NCBI GenBank assembly: GCA_942159475.1
Contig: OW804096.1
Coordinates: 126,284,941-126,348,940 of the forward strand
Source: Sthenelais limicola
Lineage: Eukaryota > Annelida > Polychaeta > Phyllodocida > Sigalionidae
Reading direction: 5' to 3'
DNA: 64,000 nt
Made by a program: the position numbers and the translations under genes. This document shows, piece by piece, positions 49,701 through 63,070 of the stretch. A model generated the notes under the pieces. The model had not been told where the DNA came from and did not search any database. It was given only the letters and a program-made list of their open reading frames with translations. How positions within the stretch are numbered: position 1 is the first letter of the stretch; each line of letters opens with the position of its first letter.

Positions 49701-52700
49701 TCTTGCATTGTTTTGGTGGCTCGTCATTATCCCTGAGCCTGTAGTATTGTGATATATAGGGACTTTTCCATGGGCCGGCAGCTAGATCAATCGTTTTAGC
49801 GAGTGCGCTGCATCATTGCATCGGTGCTGGACTTGGCTGGTCCCGAGACGCAAACGCCCTCCCTGCCCAGCCTGCACAGTGAAACACAGGGATGCAACAT
49901 GATGAGACTTCAACACGCCAACTCTGCTGATTTCATGGCCTCATCTGCAAATTACTCCTGACGCATGATAACATTAGAACAAATCGGTCTTCAGATAGGA
50001 CAAAATGTGTTTCATTAGGGGCGCAGCACTCCGGCTCACATTATTATGTCATATCCTTCATTGGACCAAAAGAGATAAGCACCAAAACACCGAGAAGGTA
50101 CTTTGGAGGTCACAGAATTCCCACTTGGAACAGATAGAACATTAGGGTAAGAAGTCAAACAGCTTACATACGTGTCTAAAGGTCGTCAGGGAATATCTTT
50201 GTAGCCAAGAGCTCCACTTTTGCCTTTGATGGAGAAAGTACAGATTTTATATGGCGCTAATAAGCTTTAAGAGCACGGTGCTAACTACTAATAAGAAGGT
50301 AGCAGACACTAAAAGTTGTAAAACTTTATAGCCCTGTGTCCTACATTTATGGTCAATCTCACCACGCTGTGTTTGGGACGCCTCAATTACCATAGATCAA
50401 AAATTACTGAGTCTCAATAAGGGACAAGATTTTCCTGCCACGTGATGCTGTGATTGAACCAGGATATAAATACTCCATTGGTCTTCTATCAACTCTTCTC
50501 TGCTGAATACCAATCTTAAAAGCAAAATAACAATATTGGGAAAACACGATGTTTTTCCCATTTGCAATATCCACGAACGGTTTATAATTGTAGGACTCTC
50601 TGTCAATGCATTATGTCCTCAAATGTCAAAATGGTTTTCTGTCGTAGATGTAGTTTCTAAGGCCATTTTGAGCTGCGATCATTTGATATTATGAGATAAT
50701 ATTTGAATCATACGAGAAAAGAAGTAGTGTGTGGTGCCATAGACAATTATTTATTTCCTATACTACTCACGTCTATTTTTATAGCTAGTTTTTGCACTGC
50801 ACCCACTGATGTGTATCAACTATTTCATCAGCACTCTCCGTGCACTTTGATTAAATAGAGTAATAATATAATAACGAGTTATGTTGTTATTTCTCCTCTT
50901 CAGGCGAACATGTATAGGGTCATTACAAATAAATTCCTTTCCACTGTGCACACTTCATTGAGTTGCACATAGGTCAGATAGCTGAAAACGACAATGCACC
51001 ACATGTGTGCTACGAAACTTCATCGCGCACTTGTACCAATGTGTGAAACGGCAATAAATAATCTCCATAGACTTAGCATTGCGGGTAATAAATATTCACT
51101 ATATCCATTGCCCAATCAAGGGTTAAACTATTCTGGTGATCATAATATATGTTTCGGACCTTTTGATGGATATATTTGGCTGTCAGAATTCTTAAGATTT
51201 CTTAAAATTATGAAAGAACAGAGAATAACTATATCCGCAATGCTGAGTCTATATGCGCTAGATGTCAACAAAGCGTTATCAAACTGTTGCAGTTACCCGA
51301 CTATAAATGTCGCTGCCATGGACTAGGCCTACTTACCCTCCCTATAGCCATGTGATTTCTATGCACATTCGCACTTGTAGACACTAATTTTATTATTTCA
51401 CCCGGCCCCATTTCTAGCCCGATGCTGTTATATTATAGGACAAATGGATTATGGATAATGGATTAGAGATATTGAAATGTATCACATTATTATTGCATTC
51501 TTGGTAATCTGGTAACAAGTTATATCCAAGGTCAATGCTAGGCTAGTTTCAATGTTGACATTGAAGCTAGCTTTACCCTCCGCGGCTGTTGGTGTATGAA
51601 GAAGGTAAGGAGTATCATATGAATAAAATGGGGTACATTTTGTAAATGTATTCAAAACCCCTGAGTGATGTGTCAGAAAAACGGATCAATTTCTCAAAAA
51701 ATATTCCCACCACTTCATCATTCCACTCATTCCCTGAGGGCCTCTTTGTATATGAATACGCCAATCATATATCATAGGAATCGAACTCACATTATAACCG
51801 GTAAATTCCCACCTGATTGTGCCCCATATACTTGATAATCACGCGAGGGTTTCCGACATATTATACCTGCTACAGATGCTTTAGTCCGACTTGAAGGATC
51901 AAGAAAAACAATATTCCCATTAGGGATTGTCCGAATGAAGGCGAGACGCGGATTTACAAGGGAGAAACTAGCAATGGGCTTTGCGATGGGAAGACAGAAA
52001 GAGAGAAATGACCCGTGGGAATGGGATTGGTCCCTTCCTTCCTTGCCAGGGTTTTGCCAATACAGATGGCAGGGATAAAATGGTCCTGTTTGTCAAAGAA
52101 AAGCTCAAGATCGATGGCACTGGCTAAGCAAGCGGATCAACATTGTGTTGTATATGCTGATAAGCACTTAATATCCTACACCGAAATGATTTATAGTCCG
52201 AGGAACTCTGCCATTCAGCCTACATGCCTCATCAGGTCTAATAAAAGAAATTTATCAATGGTTCTCTTGGGCCAGCAGATATTATGGATCTTTGCTATCG
52301 ATGCCCGACCACCATCGGTATCTTGCTTATTGGCCGTTGGGTCTCATTTGAAGGTGAAGCGATAGACACCATGTACATCGACTACTATGGATCTATCCCA
52401 GGCTTGTTTACTGTGATTTAACGCTACATCAGCATTACGAGTCATTTTTATGACTTGAAAAATATTCAATGAAAGTCAGCATAGGGGGTGGCTTTCTAGC
52501 GAGTTAGAGCTATAGTATATATCCTGTTGATAGGGAATGATTGGTATTCACAAGTAGTCCAGACAAGCTGTCTTGCACGTGTATGGCAGCCATGTTAGCT
52601 TCATATTATTTATGGCATTTCGTATATAGAAAACTCCTACTTCTAATCCATACTGAACTCATTTCTACCTAAAACGAAAACTGGTAATGGAAGTAGTTGA

Positions 52701-53419
52701 TAACGTTTATTTCTAAAGGGCTTCGTTACCAATGCCAATATGGCACTGAAATATACTGAAATGTAAATACTGCATTGATTATGTCATCAAGGTCAATTCA
52801 TGGATTAATCAAGGAATGGGATATCGCAAGAAATAATGAAACTACAAGAGTTGAGGCTAGTGAACGTGTAAGCGTCACAGATCCTGATTGATTTCAGCGC
52901 AGCTCATCGCATTGGATAGGAACTGCCTGAATCGTATCGACAATCAGTCCTTGAGTCTCGTAATTGGGTGGCAACGTGCGGTTGGAGGATGTCTTCTCGC
53001 AGGGAATACTCCTTGTAAATGCACGAATGGGTCTGCCCCCTGTGAATTGATATATTCAAAGCACGCAAGTCCTCAACGGTCAATTATATCTCAAACACTG
53101 GGTGAAATTGGTTCCTTATTCTAATGAGAATTGTGCAGTATGTCTTATTTTGTTAATTCGAACGGCCATGGCGACTCGTGCTCACTTCTAGGCATTTGTC
53201 AACTTCACTCCTAATGTTTCAAATGTCCGTACATTTTTCTTCATCCTAAATACTTAGGACCAATATGTCACGATCTGACACAGAAAGCTCACTTATATTA
53301 AACATATGATGATGATTCTGTTAATTCCTGAGGATTTGAGAAGACATTTCTTTGGCACTGCGTACACAACAAAGAGAAGTTCAAGACAATCTGTTACTTC
53401 AATGCCTCCAAAGCCTTCT

Positions 53420-53494
53420 CAGTCTAGGCCCAGAGCCTCTTAGATCAGATAAGTGATTGGACGCCTACTGTGCTAATGGCTTTCCAAGCCCTTG
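53420..53494. repeat. Relative of the 33078-33232 element
   Basis: The sequence CAGTCTAGGC, then AGCCTCTTAGATCAGA, TGATTGGACGCCTACTGTGC and TGGCTTTCC follows the reverse complement of 33160-33232 with small indels. No second terminal repeat was found, so this is a fragment or a diverged copy. Confidence 0.6.
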
Positions 53495-54488
53495 AGTGTG
53501 ACTAATGGGATTCTAATGACATTTTGCGGTTTGGAGCGAGAGGTTTTCACTCAGTTTGAAGGGACTCTTAACTTCTTTCAATCTAACTTTTTTTAAATTT
53601 AGACCGAGATTAACTACTCCGTCTGTCCTTTCTCACCTCTCAGTATATAATAGTTGTTGATATTTATGTAGATGTGCATCGAATTATCATAAACAGATAA
53701 TTACATTCGAAGGTGAATTTTGTCATACTATGGATGTGCACATACATGCGATGCATACTCCCAGTTCTTAAAATAAGTAAACCAATTTTCCACCACCAAA
53801 TGCACATGTATAGCCTATTCAATTACTGTATTTGATGCGCATACACCTCATACGTAATGTAACATTTTGATTTATGGTCAAGGGACATTATTAGCATTGA
53901 TTTTATATGATGAGCGTGAAGCCAGATTTGCCGATAGCAAAAGCATATAACCGTATATCACCCTTTTTCCGCATCTTTTAGAAGCCGGCTTCTAGCCTTC
54001 CCATCAGCTCATACATGGAATGGTAAAACATTGATCTTATCTTTGCACCATATTAAACTAAGAGAGATGAATCCCAGCAGAATGGTATTCGCCAGATAGG
54101 TAACTATCCCTTATCTTTGACTTAGACATAAAGTGTACATTTTTCCTGTGGATGTGATATAGAAACAACATCGTCATTGTGGTACTTATAGTCGATGCTA
54201 TAAAGTATGATCAATAAGCCTGATGATCTAAAATGTGAACATAAACTTTATCCTACTTTGAGAAAAAGTTACACAGCTATATGCAGGACCATACACCTTT
54301 TATCAAAGGGAACAAATAGAAGAATAGGGAAACTATCAGCAAATGCAATCGTACGATATGACTCTCTTATACCATATAGTTCAAAGTCAGAAACCATGAA
54401 ATACATGGTACTCTGGCAGAAATGATGGACAGGCTAAATCGCAGATGTATCGTCCCTGCCACTTATAGGTCTGTGAAGTGCTAGGTGA

Positions 54489-54532
54489 GGGTGGGTGTGA
54501 GGGAGGGAGGGGGGCGAGTGGTCTCCCACTCG
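54489..54532 (+). other. G-quadruplex-prone tract next to a GC hairpin
   Basis: GGGTGGGTGTGAGGGAGGGA and a further G run (54489-54514) contain at least four GGG blocks. CGAGTGG-TCTC-CCACTCG (54515-54532), a perfect 7-bp stem, follows immediately. Confidence 0.8.
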
Positions 54533-57021
54533 TATCAATTGGCCATTGGAGTGAAGTGAATATATCATCGTCACCCGGTCTAAATGTACTATTAGCCTAC
54601 AAATAGCCAGGCATTAGCTGACATGGCTTCTGGCACAACTAAGACTGGCTTCTTCTTCTTCTGCTTTACCTTCATCTTCTCTTGGCTGCACATCTTCATG
54701 GATTGCCTCCGGGAATAAAAAAAAAGCTAAGATCTGCTTTCGTCAAAGATGAGTAACTCCTACGTCAAAGACCCTCTCATCAATCACATTGTCGATGTCA
54801 TGTGTCACTCTCAGGCAATGCAGCCATTATTCCCTATCACGTAGCTTTAGTTTTGGCGCGACATTCTCTACTTGCTGCAGATTACCATTAATTTCATATT
54901 AGACACACGGATGTTCTCTGACAAAGTGTTGGCTATACCAAAACAACAACCAGCAGCAGCTATGATATTCCACTGGAAATATCTCTGGGTTAGTTCAGAG
55001 AGCGCAGTTGGCACCACAGATCCTGCCACTTTCCACCGCTATCTCCTCCATCATTTTCCTATCTGATATCCGCTAGTGTTTGATCGATAAGTGTAGATAA
55101 GACATTTCTGGATGGAGCAGCGTGTACCAGGAACCATCAGATAACACACCCCATGAATGTTCATTGTGTATAGGTTCCATAGCACCCGCATCAGGAGAAT
55201 ATGGCAGATCATCGTGGGACAATTTGTTTCCAAAATGACATGGTGCGATGAGTTGAACAGATACCAAGTGTGGTTTTCATACTCTGGAGAATGAAGTGTG
55301 TGTGTTGAGGGTTAACAAATAAAGTTTATTACCCGAATATGAAAAAGAAAAGGGAACCAAATTGTCGCATTCCTCCTAGAGATGTTATGAATAAGTTCTT
55401 GTACTGATTATTCACCGTGAGTTCTTTGTGGGATTCGGCGAGGCCTATGTTGACCAATGATGAAGATGGAGGGTTATCAGGTCCGGAAGTTCCCCGAGAT
55501 ATTAATGTAGGGAGGTCTCATAAAAATATGACTTATGACCGTGGCATTTCATAATTACATTCACTCGGGGTAACAACGTGCCTATCACCGCCTGATTTGA
55601 GCTGTGCCAGACATGATATTGTCGTCCTTCCTGCATCTGGATATCATTCTGTCATTGATACTTCCTTTCCAGCAAAGTACTAAAACCATGGTTATTATAT
55701 GAGGTTTCAAATCAGAATTTACCTGAAAATCATGAGACTTTTCTTATATATTTGTCGCCGTAATTCGATTTCCTAATTAAATTACATTCGTGAACTAGAT
55801 GTGGATTTTTTAAATACACCTGGTGTTCCATGTAGTTCTAATGTCATCAAGGATGACAAATGTGTGAGACAGGAAACATTTTTTAATTCAACTATATATG
55901 CCACATAATCACTTCCATCTCTATCCGATTAGCTACTTGAATTGATGTCAGCTGTCATATAATATGATCCCATTTTGCTCCATCATTATTTTCTTACCTG
56001 TTACTTTCCACCAATGTAGACTTATGGTCCCACGAGTAGCTTGCGTCTCATGTTTAGCCTGTCTATCACGAAGATTGTCACTTTGTTAATTCCTTAATTA
56101 AAATAATAACTCCATTTCGCACCTTTGAACGGCCGTCATCATCCATCTCAGTCATTTACCCATCACTTATTCTTATAGACAGTTCATTCATAATATCACG
56201 AGCAGATCCTCACTTTTTGTGTGGGTTTTGTTTCGCATTTGTGTATGTATGAAGAAACATGTGCTACTAAGGATATACTTTCATGATGTTTGCGCCTGAT
56301 AATTTGATTCATTTGGTATCCCTTCAACTTTGGTGCCGTTGATATCGATTGACAAACAAGAATATATATCCTAAACCAAGAACCTGTATATACTGAGCGT
56401 TGACGAAGTATTCCATTCGATCACCAACTCCAAAGTTGGAAACATGAGCCTGGTGTGCTGCAAGCAAGAGTCAGGGAAGAAGGCTCTTGCTAAAGTAATT
56501 CTACAGTATTGTGTCAAACGTTGGTCTGTGCAGGTGACTGTGTGCCAACGAATGGACATTTCATTGTAGTATTCCACCTGATCCTTTACTTCAAATGCCA
56601 CATTAACGGCAGGGCTCACATTTATTACGAACACATCACAGTTCCACTCCACCGATAATATTTCACATCATCCTGTTTCGTGTAACCATAATTTCTCTCT
56701 AAATATGAACACTTCTCTCAGGGAAAGAACACTATGATATAAAATGTCTGAGTTACCAGTGAATCTGAAATGTTCTGTGTGTGCTTAATCTTGGATGCTT
56801 TAGATTGATTCTAACTTGCTCGAACGCACTTGGGTTGTCATTCCTAGTAATATGACCCTTCCTTGGGAAGACCAGCCGCCTGTTAGATTGTGGCTAATGT
56901 CAAATGGGCTGAAACAATGACTAAAATTGACCACAGACCATACAGAAGATCAATGCCCGACTGATACAGACCTGCAAGTGTGTCACATATCATCTTTGTC
57001 AGGTGGACGTTTGTATTGTAG

Positions 57022-57100
57022 GCGTATTCATTGGGAAGCTGAGATACCAGCAGAAATACTACCACCACATCGCTATCACCTCTGCCACCATTCAGTGCAG
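57022..57100 (+). other. Candidate plus-strand exon, possibly IQ-like
   Basis: The acceptor TTTGTATTGTAG (or the earlier TCATCTTTGTCAG) and donor TGCAG|GTAATC bound 79 bases. One frame reads VFIGKLRYQQKYYHHIAITS then ATIQCR, with a stop immediately past the donor if unspliced. The basic, helical pattern ending in a TIQxR core faintly resembles a calmodulin-binding IQ motif. No adjacent compatible exon was found. A second frame is also open, so coding status is uncertain. Confidence 0.2.
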
Positions 57101-58674
57101 GTAATCAATATTTAAAACCTCCCAGAAAGTACAAATCAATAGGCCAAAATGGTCGATGAAGACAACAAAGGAATAACAATGCGAAGTCTACCATATCTTT
57201 ATGAAAGATTAAGGATTCCTTGGTGGAATATAAACGGTGCATCTGCAAAGCAACTTCGACATCCTGAATAATGAAAAACCCCAGTGTATGGGGTGGATGT
57301 TTGGGTTGAATTCGGTACGTATTTCCAATGCAAATACTTTGCATAGCAAACTCTACAGCGTTTCCTTTTTCTGTGTGATCTCTATTTAATTGTAACGAAG
57401 TTGAGAACATTCTAGTATGTATACCTGTATATTTAAAATTGTATTTGAAATTAATATTCTAATCTTTAGTATTTTAAATGCAACTGAGCTAGGGCCTACC
57501 CGACAGGGTAAATTTATGTTGAGCGTAAGTATTTCTTTTTAGTAATACAAGTTTCTATTCCCATCAAATCAAATTATGCTAGGTGAGGGTCATGATTTAT
57601 TCTTATACACAATATATAATCATCAATAGGCCCAAACTAAACAGGAATAACTCGATGCACATGCCTGTTGGTAGAGCCCGTATGCGATGAATAACGGATA
57701 GATACAATCACTACTAGGGAAACATTTCCTCGGCAGATTTTGGCTAGACATGTTTGGAACACCCCTGAACAAAATCTCATTGCTTCATTCGTTGAAGCTT
57801 GTAGGAGCCTTGACTCCAAAATATTGGAGAACACCTACTTTTTAAATGAGTTTTGTGTTCAAAGGAATGCACAAAAGAGATTAATTGCTTTTTTTTCTCT
57901 CCTGGTGAATCAGATCAGGCGGGCATTCAGCAACTGTCAGGGTAAATGCCCGTGCAAGTTGCAATAGACTGGAATCGTCATAGCCCACAACCGCGTTTAA
58001 CACAACGCATTAACCTTACCGTATGCACTAAAGCTCTCCTCCCAATGCTTCTCAAGCCCATTGAAGGCCATGCATAATTAAAAGAGGCAGTTACAATGCA
58101 AACATACTCTGACCATTAACCGTATGCGTCCACGTGCTGCGTACGAATACACAGATACCTAATGCGGCTTTGTAAAAGTCACATGAATATGCAAATTCCA
58201 CTAGTAATACCAAGCGACCCATCCGACTCCACAGGATCAATCAGGTATTATTATACGGATACGCCATGCTTTTTAACTCTCACGTTTCAGTCATCTAGGT
58301 TAGATCGAAAGGCTTTATTCTACTTCCAGCCATGATGGATTTGGCTTTCCCTGACTTACATGTGCGAAATTTATTCATCGTAGATCGCATGTGAAGCAGG
58401 AGGTATTTGACATATATATTATATGCAACATTTACTGGTAGATCCAATATGAAATTTGGGCAATTATTTCGTAAATTTGCTTTGTATGGACCTGGATAAC
58501 GTCATTTTATCTATTGGTTAATCGTGGCATGATCTCTATTCTTTATCAAGTCTGTATCACCATTTATCATGTTATTCCACATAAGGGTAAATATAGTAGC
58601 AATTGCCTTTTTTGGTGAGGGAAGGGATGCAATGGCGCCTTCGTCTCCTTTTTTCTCCATCTGTTTGCCAATAG

Positions 58675-58827
58675 CCAGCAGCTCAGCACGCAGCTATTTC
58701 TGGTCCTGACACCACTCAAAAAACCTCCCATCCAGGGAAATATCGGAGCCAGAGTTTTGTCCCAATTGCTGTCTCAGCAAATGCTGGTAAGAGCAACCGT
58801 GAGGGAAGCCTTGTTGGAGGACTGAAG
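58675..58827 (+). other. Candidate plus-strand exon, phase 0, 51 codons
   Basis: A long pyrimidine tract (CTCCTTTTTTCTCCATCTG then TTTGCCAATAG) precedes 153 bases that end at GAAG|GTGAGC. The phase-0 frame is open for 51 codons from PAAQHAAISGPDTT to GSLVGGLK. An alternative internal donor lies at AATGCTG|GTAAGA. The product would be Ser/Gly/Gln-rich with no recognised domain. Its phase does not match the candidate at 57022-57100. Confidence 0.22.
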
Positions 58828-61414
58828 GTGAGCCTAGATCTTCACCAAGGATTAGAATGGTAGCTTAGTAAGTCTGTCGCTGACTGAATCTCTGACGCCC
58901 GCCCCTTAATAGACTTAATGAGGTAACCAAGGATTCATATGCATCCTCGGCCCAAAGAGAGATTGGTCTCAGGATAAAAAGACATTGATGACATAAGAAA
59001 GATTTATAGGGGGAGGGATCAGGAGGCTGTCCACACAGCTGATTAGATATCCGACACAAGTAGAACTGATTGCCAGTCTTCATTACATAAACTGTTAAAT
59101 CTTGCCGCCGGAGCGCTTATCTGGTGGGCGAGGCCTGGGGCAAAACTAAAGGCCTGGAGTTTCTTCTCTTTTATAGTATCCGATACGTTCCGTATGGCTG
59201 CTAAACCAAGGCCAGTGATGGGTCGGGTTATCCCTGAGCATTCTGTTTACGATTTGCGAATAATGTATACGGTTGACCTGTAATAGTCCTGTGATATTGG
59301 CAAAGAAATAGCTCATATAGTGCCTTCAATTTTGTTAATTGTGTTATGTTCCTCTTTGGCAAAATACCAAATGTAAGAATCCGCTCAGACATGTATAGTG
59401 GAAGTCTGCCTAAGATGTGAACTCAGATCTGCGTTCTTCAAGTATAGAAGTCCGCTCAACACAATGCTGGGGAATAGGGACACTACTGGATATCGACAAT
59501 AGTGGAGGGTAAATGCCTATAGTGCAAATACCCTGTCCTTTCACAGATAAACATGTTGCGTTTTGCTCTTACTTTAATAAAAAAAAAAGTACTTTGTACA
59601 TACTAGGGGTGGACAGGACCTCCTATTGTCCCATGAAATCTGCTCGAAGGTGCATTGTCATCTGGAACCTATCAGCAAAACCATTAATAGAGTCATCACT
59701 TCTTTTCCCTAACATATGGACCGTGTGCTGCTTTTGTATACCCGAATAACATATTCACATATTTCATCCTCCCCGGTTATTATTATAGCATTATCATCTC
59801 TCAACTCTACTATCTATAGAACGGCTGAATGATACTAATTTCGGTGCCCATGGAGTATCCATACGCCAGTCGATATGCACACATGAAATGTTTGCCTTGC
59901 AAGAACATGCCCACCAGGAATACCCCATGACTATATGCATCACCCATAACGTATATTTGAATTCTGTCCTCTGCTGTCTGCCCAAATTTCATCAAGATTA
60001 TTGAGCGGCCACAACTTTGGCCATATATTATACCTTATCATTAGACGCATTCATTAATTGTTCGTAAGTGGCGGCCGACCACATAGATGAATGTCTTTAC
60101 ACACGAGATTAGACTATTATCGTCCTTTGATGTTTACAAACTGTTGAGCAGTATAATTGTGCCTGAAGCCCTGCCCATCCATGAGCATTAAACAGGTTCT
60201 GTACAATACTATACCCAGAACAGTTATACAAGCATATTCTATTGATTCCATTGCAGGAGATTTGGCCGAGTATATATGTGTTTCAAAATGATATGTAATT
60301 GTCTGTAATGGCAGTGAATGCAATTACTTTGATGCCATTGATTACATATCAGTTCCTGTATACACATGATATCTGAAACGATCAATCAGCTCATATTGGC
60401 ACTATCAAAGGATAGCCTTGTACTGCTGAATACATTAACTATATATGGATTACATAGAACGAAATGGGATTCACCATTCCCATGAAATGATTTATCGAGG
60501 AATGTAAGACAATTAACTCTTGTATTGATTTGATTTTCCCATACTTTTGGATCCCTTATAATTGTATACCCGCCCTCGGTAGATTGGGAAGAAGGACACT
60601 TTGGTTATCTAAATATCTTGGAAGGAAAGGAAAAGTCTGCAGATAATACTCCTTGCCAGATTCCCACTCATTAACTTGCTGCGTACAAAAACGAGTGTTA
60701 CAGGGATGATATAATGAGGATCCCATGTTTCAGGCGTATGGAATCATCATACTAAAACCATTAGTGCCTTATGAATATTCCTACCATGTATGTACAGCCA
60801 GCAAACCGTACATCAACTGGTAATGGTAAGGATTATGGGGGAAAGCATTCCAGAGGATACAATTTTTTACACATTTGGGACTTTCAAACAATGGGCCGAA
60901 GTGACTAGTATGAGAAGCGTGCAAACAATGACCAGATAAATGAATCTTTTTGTGCAAAATCTGGATCGAAAATAACATAACATATTTTACTCGGATATCC
61001 CGCATGCATGTGTTTGGTACCAACTGCATACTGATTGATAATTATAAATATGATAAAAAGCATTTAGCAGTACGAATTATATGCCCTCTCTCATTTATGT
61101 ACGTTCACTTCGCATAGCACGGGATTTATATGACACTGGTGTGCAGATCTGGTGGGCCTTTCATCCTAAAAAAACAATTGCCTACTATGAATATATAGAT
61201 CAAACTAATCAAATACATTCTGCAAAGAGGTGCGATTAATAACTATGCATCTGGCACCTAAATGGCACATAAGTATCTTTTGCAAGCATTCTCCCTAATG
61301 TTACAAAAATAAATAGTGGTAGAGCATCAAATTTGTTTCCTTTGAAAATCTAAAATCTGGACATGGAACCAGTGATTCCATTGGCATAGCTAACTTTCGT
61401 CCACAACAGTGCCT

Positions 61415-61515
61415 TCGACTGCTCAAGTCCAGCTTCGTCCAATGTGAGAATCATATATCTTTAAACACACTATCTGTCTTTAGTAAGTATTGTATAGTAT
61501 TATAATATATGAAAG
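61415..61515 (+). repeat. Direct repeat, copy 1
   Basis: AGTCCAGCTT, then GTGAGAATCATATATCTTTA, ACTATCTGTCTTTAGTA and TATATGAAA recur in the same order at 62855-62962 with scattered changes. The copies lie about 1.4 kb apart in direct orientation. Copy 1 has no hairpin after TATATGAAA. Confidence 0.75.
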
Positions 61516-61654
61516 GTATTATTCGGTGAAAATGAATCATTGTAAGAAAAGAGAAGCTGACGGAGAGAACGAACGACTCTCCCTTGGAGGCTGGCATCAT
61601 GACTATCTCTACTCACTTTTTCAACTACCTGTTGCTGCTACTGCTTAGAGGAGT

Positions 61655-61850
61655 AGAGGGTGACCATGTGCTGTGGTAGAGCATCCATCCAGCTGGCCTC
61701 CGAGGCCGCTCCCGTAACAAGCCAACAACCCGGGTGGAGAATGACAACCACCTACCAGATGGCTACCTCCTCCATCCAATTCCCTAAAGGTAAATCCAGA
61801 TACAGAATCCCGTGTATGGGTGAGAGGTTTAAATCCAGTTGAGGCACTGT
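61655..61850 (+). repeat. Possible tRNA-derived SINE
   Basis: GTGGTAGAGCATCC resembles the D-arm/A-box region of a tRNA, and GAGGTTTAAATCCAGTTG about 140 bp later resembles a B box. The spacing is longer than in a tRNA gene, the B box is imperfect, and no second copy was found in the window. The segment is more GC-rich than its flanks. Confidence 0.25.
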
Positions 61851-61936
61851 ACACAAGTCTTTGTATGACACATTGCTAAGGTAATCCAGGCGTCAGATGA
61901 AGTAAAAGTGAGTTGGTGGACGATGCCCCACCTTTG

Positions 61937-62110
61937 TGTGTGTATATGTGTGTGCGTATGGACAGAATGATAGCTTATGTGATGGTACTAGTAGCGTTGG
62001 TGCTTGGTGTCTTGATGCACGTTTGTGATGGTTGTAGTAGTAGTAGTACTAGTTGTGGATGGAGGTATAGGTGGAGCGTGTGGTGTGGTGTGTGTGGGGG
62101 GGGGGAGGAG
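61937..62110 (+). repeat. G/T-rich low-complexity stretch
   Basis: TGTGTGTGTATATGTGTGTG is followed by GTAGTAGTAGTA, GTGTGGTGTG and a G run near 62097-62106. The overlapping ORFs of 60-76 codons here are compositional artefacts. Confidence 0.85.
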
Positions 62111-62854
62111 GGACTGGGAGAGTCAGACAGCTGTGAGTTGTAGTAGGGCCAGATACTCATCTCATAGTGTCCACCATAGTGATAGCCTGTGTACTAAACG
62201 CTCATACTTCTCGGTCTAGTCTTTCTGTCTCTTCGTGCTCTCTCGTAAAAACCATAATTTATTTTGCCTCTATTTTATCCCACCCCTGTCAGCGCGACGT
62301 CCTTAAGTTTTATGCTACTGTAAACACTCTTGTTTGTACCTAACAAACAACTTGCCATATGTCCCCCAATTTCCCCAATTCTTGTCAACCGATCATGGGG
62401 ACACGTTTAAAAAACTATTCTCGATGCGCTAATAATTAAAAGCGCCAAGATTTCTTCCCCGAGTGATCTACAGGATTTATTGATTTTGAGAGATTATCTC
62501 CCCCACATACGTTTATACTTATCACTGTTACAATAACTATACCAATCAATAATAATATCATTTTCATGTGTTACTTGGTAGGTACAACCTACTCTAGTAC
62601 CAACACCCACACCTACTGATCTGTCTCTCATCTTCCGAAAATTCAGCCCTGAGCCAAACGATCAAAGTGAGATCCTTCCATACATCAACCCCTCTATACC
62701 CTGGGAACTGCACCATGTGCAGTGTGTATATATGAACTGCTCTATTTACAAATACCAGTTCTCTAGCAAGAGTGAAGGGAACAGCCAGTACGACTGGCGC
62801 GCACACTTCACTTGTTATAGTACCCAATGAGGTATTGTTCCAACCTGCATAATA

Positions 62855-62962
62855 TGCCTAGTTGCCAAAGTCCAGCTTTTAATATCCCATATGAGAATCA
62901 TATATCTTTATACAAGCTATCTTTCTTTAGTACGTATTATTTAGTGCTATGATAGTTATATG
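62855..62962 (+). repeat. Direct repeat, copy 2, abutting the hairpin
   Basis: This is the counterpart of 61415-61515 (AAAGTCCAGCTT, ATGAGAATCATATATCTTTA, TCTTTCTTTAGTACGTATT). It runs straight into the 62963-63070 hairpin. After the hairpin, CCGCTGAAATCA resembles the CGGTGAAAATGA that follows copy 1. Confidence 0.75.
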
Positions 62963-63070
62963 AAATCCCGCATAAAATCCCTATTTCTACATACTACTAA
63001 CTTGTCACCACTGGTTTGCCAATGGTGACAAGTTAGTGGTATGTAGAAATAGGGATTTTATGCGGGATTT
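62963..63070. repeat. 108-bp near-perfect hairpin, 52-bp arms and 4-base loop
   Basis: The left arm runs from AAATCCCGCATAAAATCC through TATTTCTACATAC to ACTTGTCACCACTGG. The right arm (63019-63070) is its complement with only two mismatches, both C/T, which become G-U pairs in RNA. The loop is TTTG (63015-63018). Such near-identity implies a recent origin or selection. Confidence 0.9.

Noticed and set aside
57740..57967. 75-codon plus-strand ORF with helical-looking residues
   Set aside because: Suggestive but unsupported: no good bounding exon signals agree with the frame and no family was recognised.
61913..62219. Val/Gly-rich ORFs at 62 kb
   Set aside because: They arise from GT and G-run low-complexity DNA.
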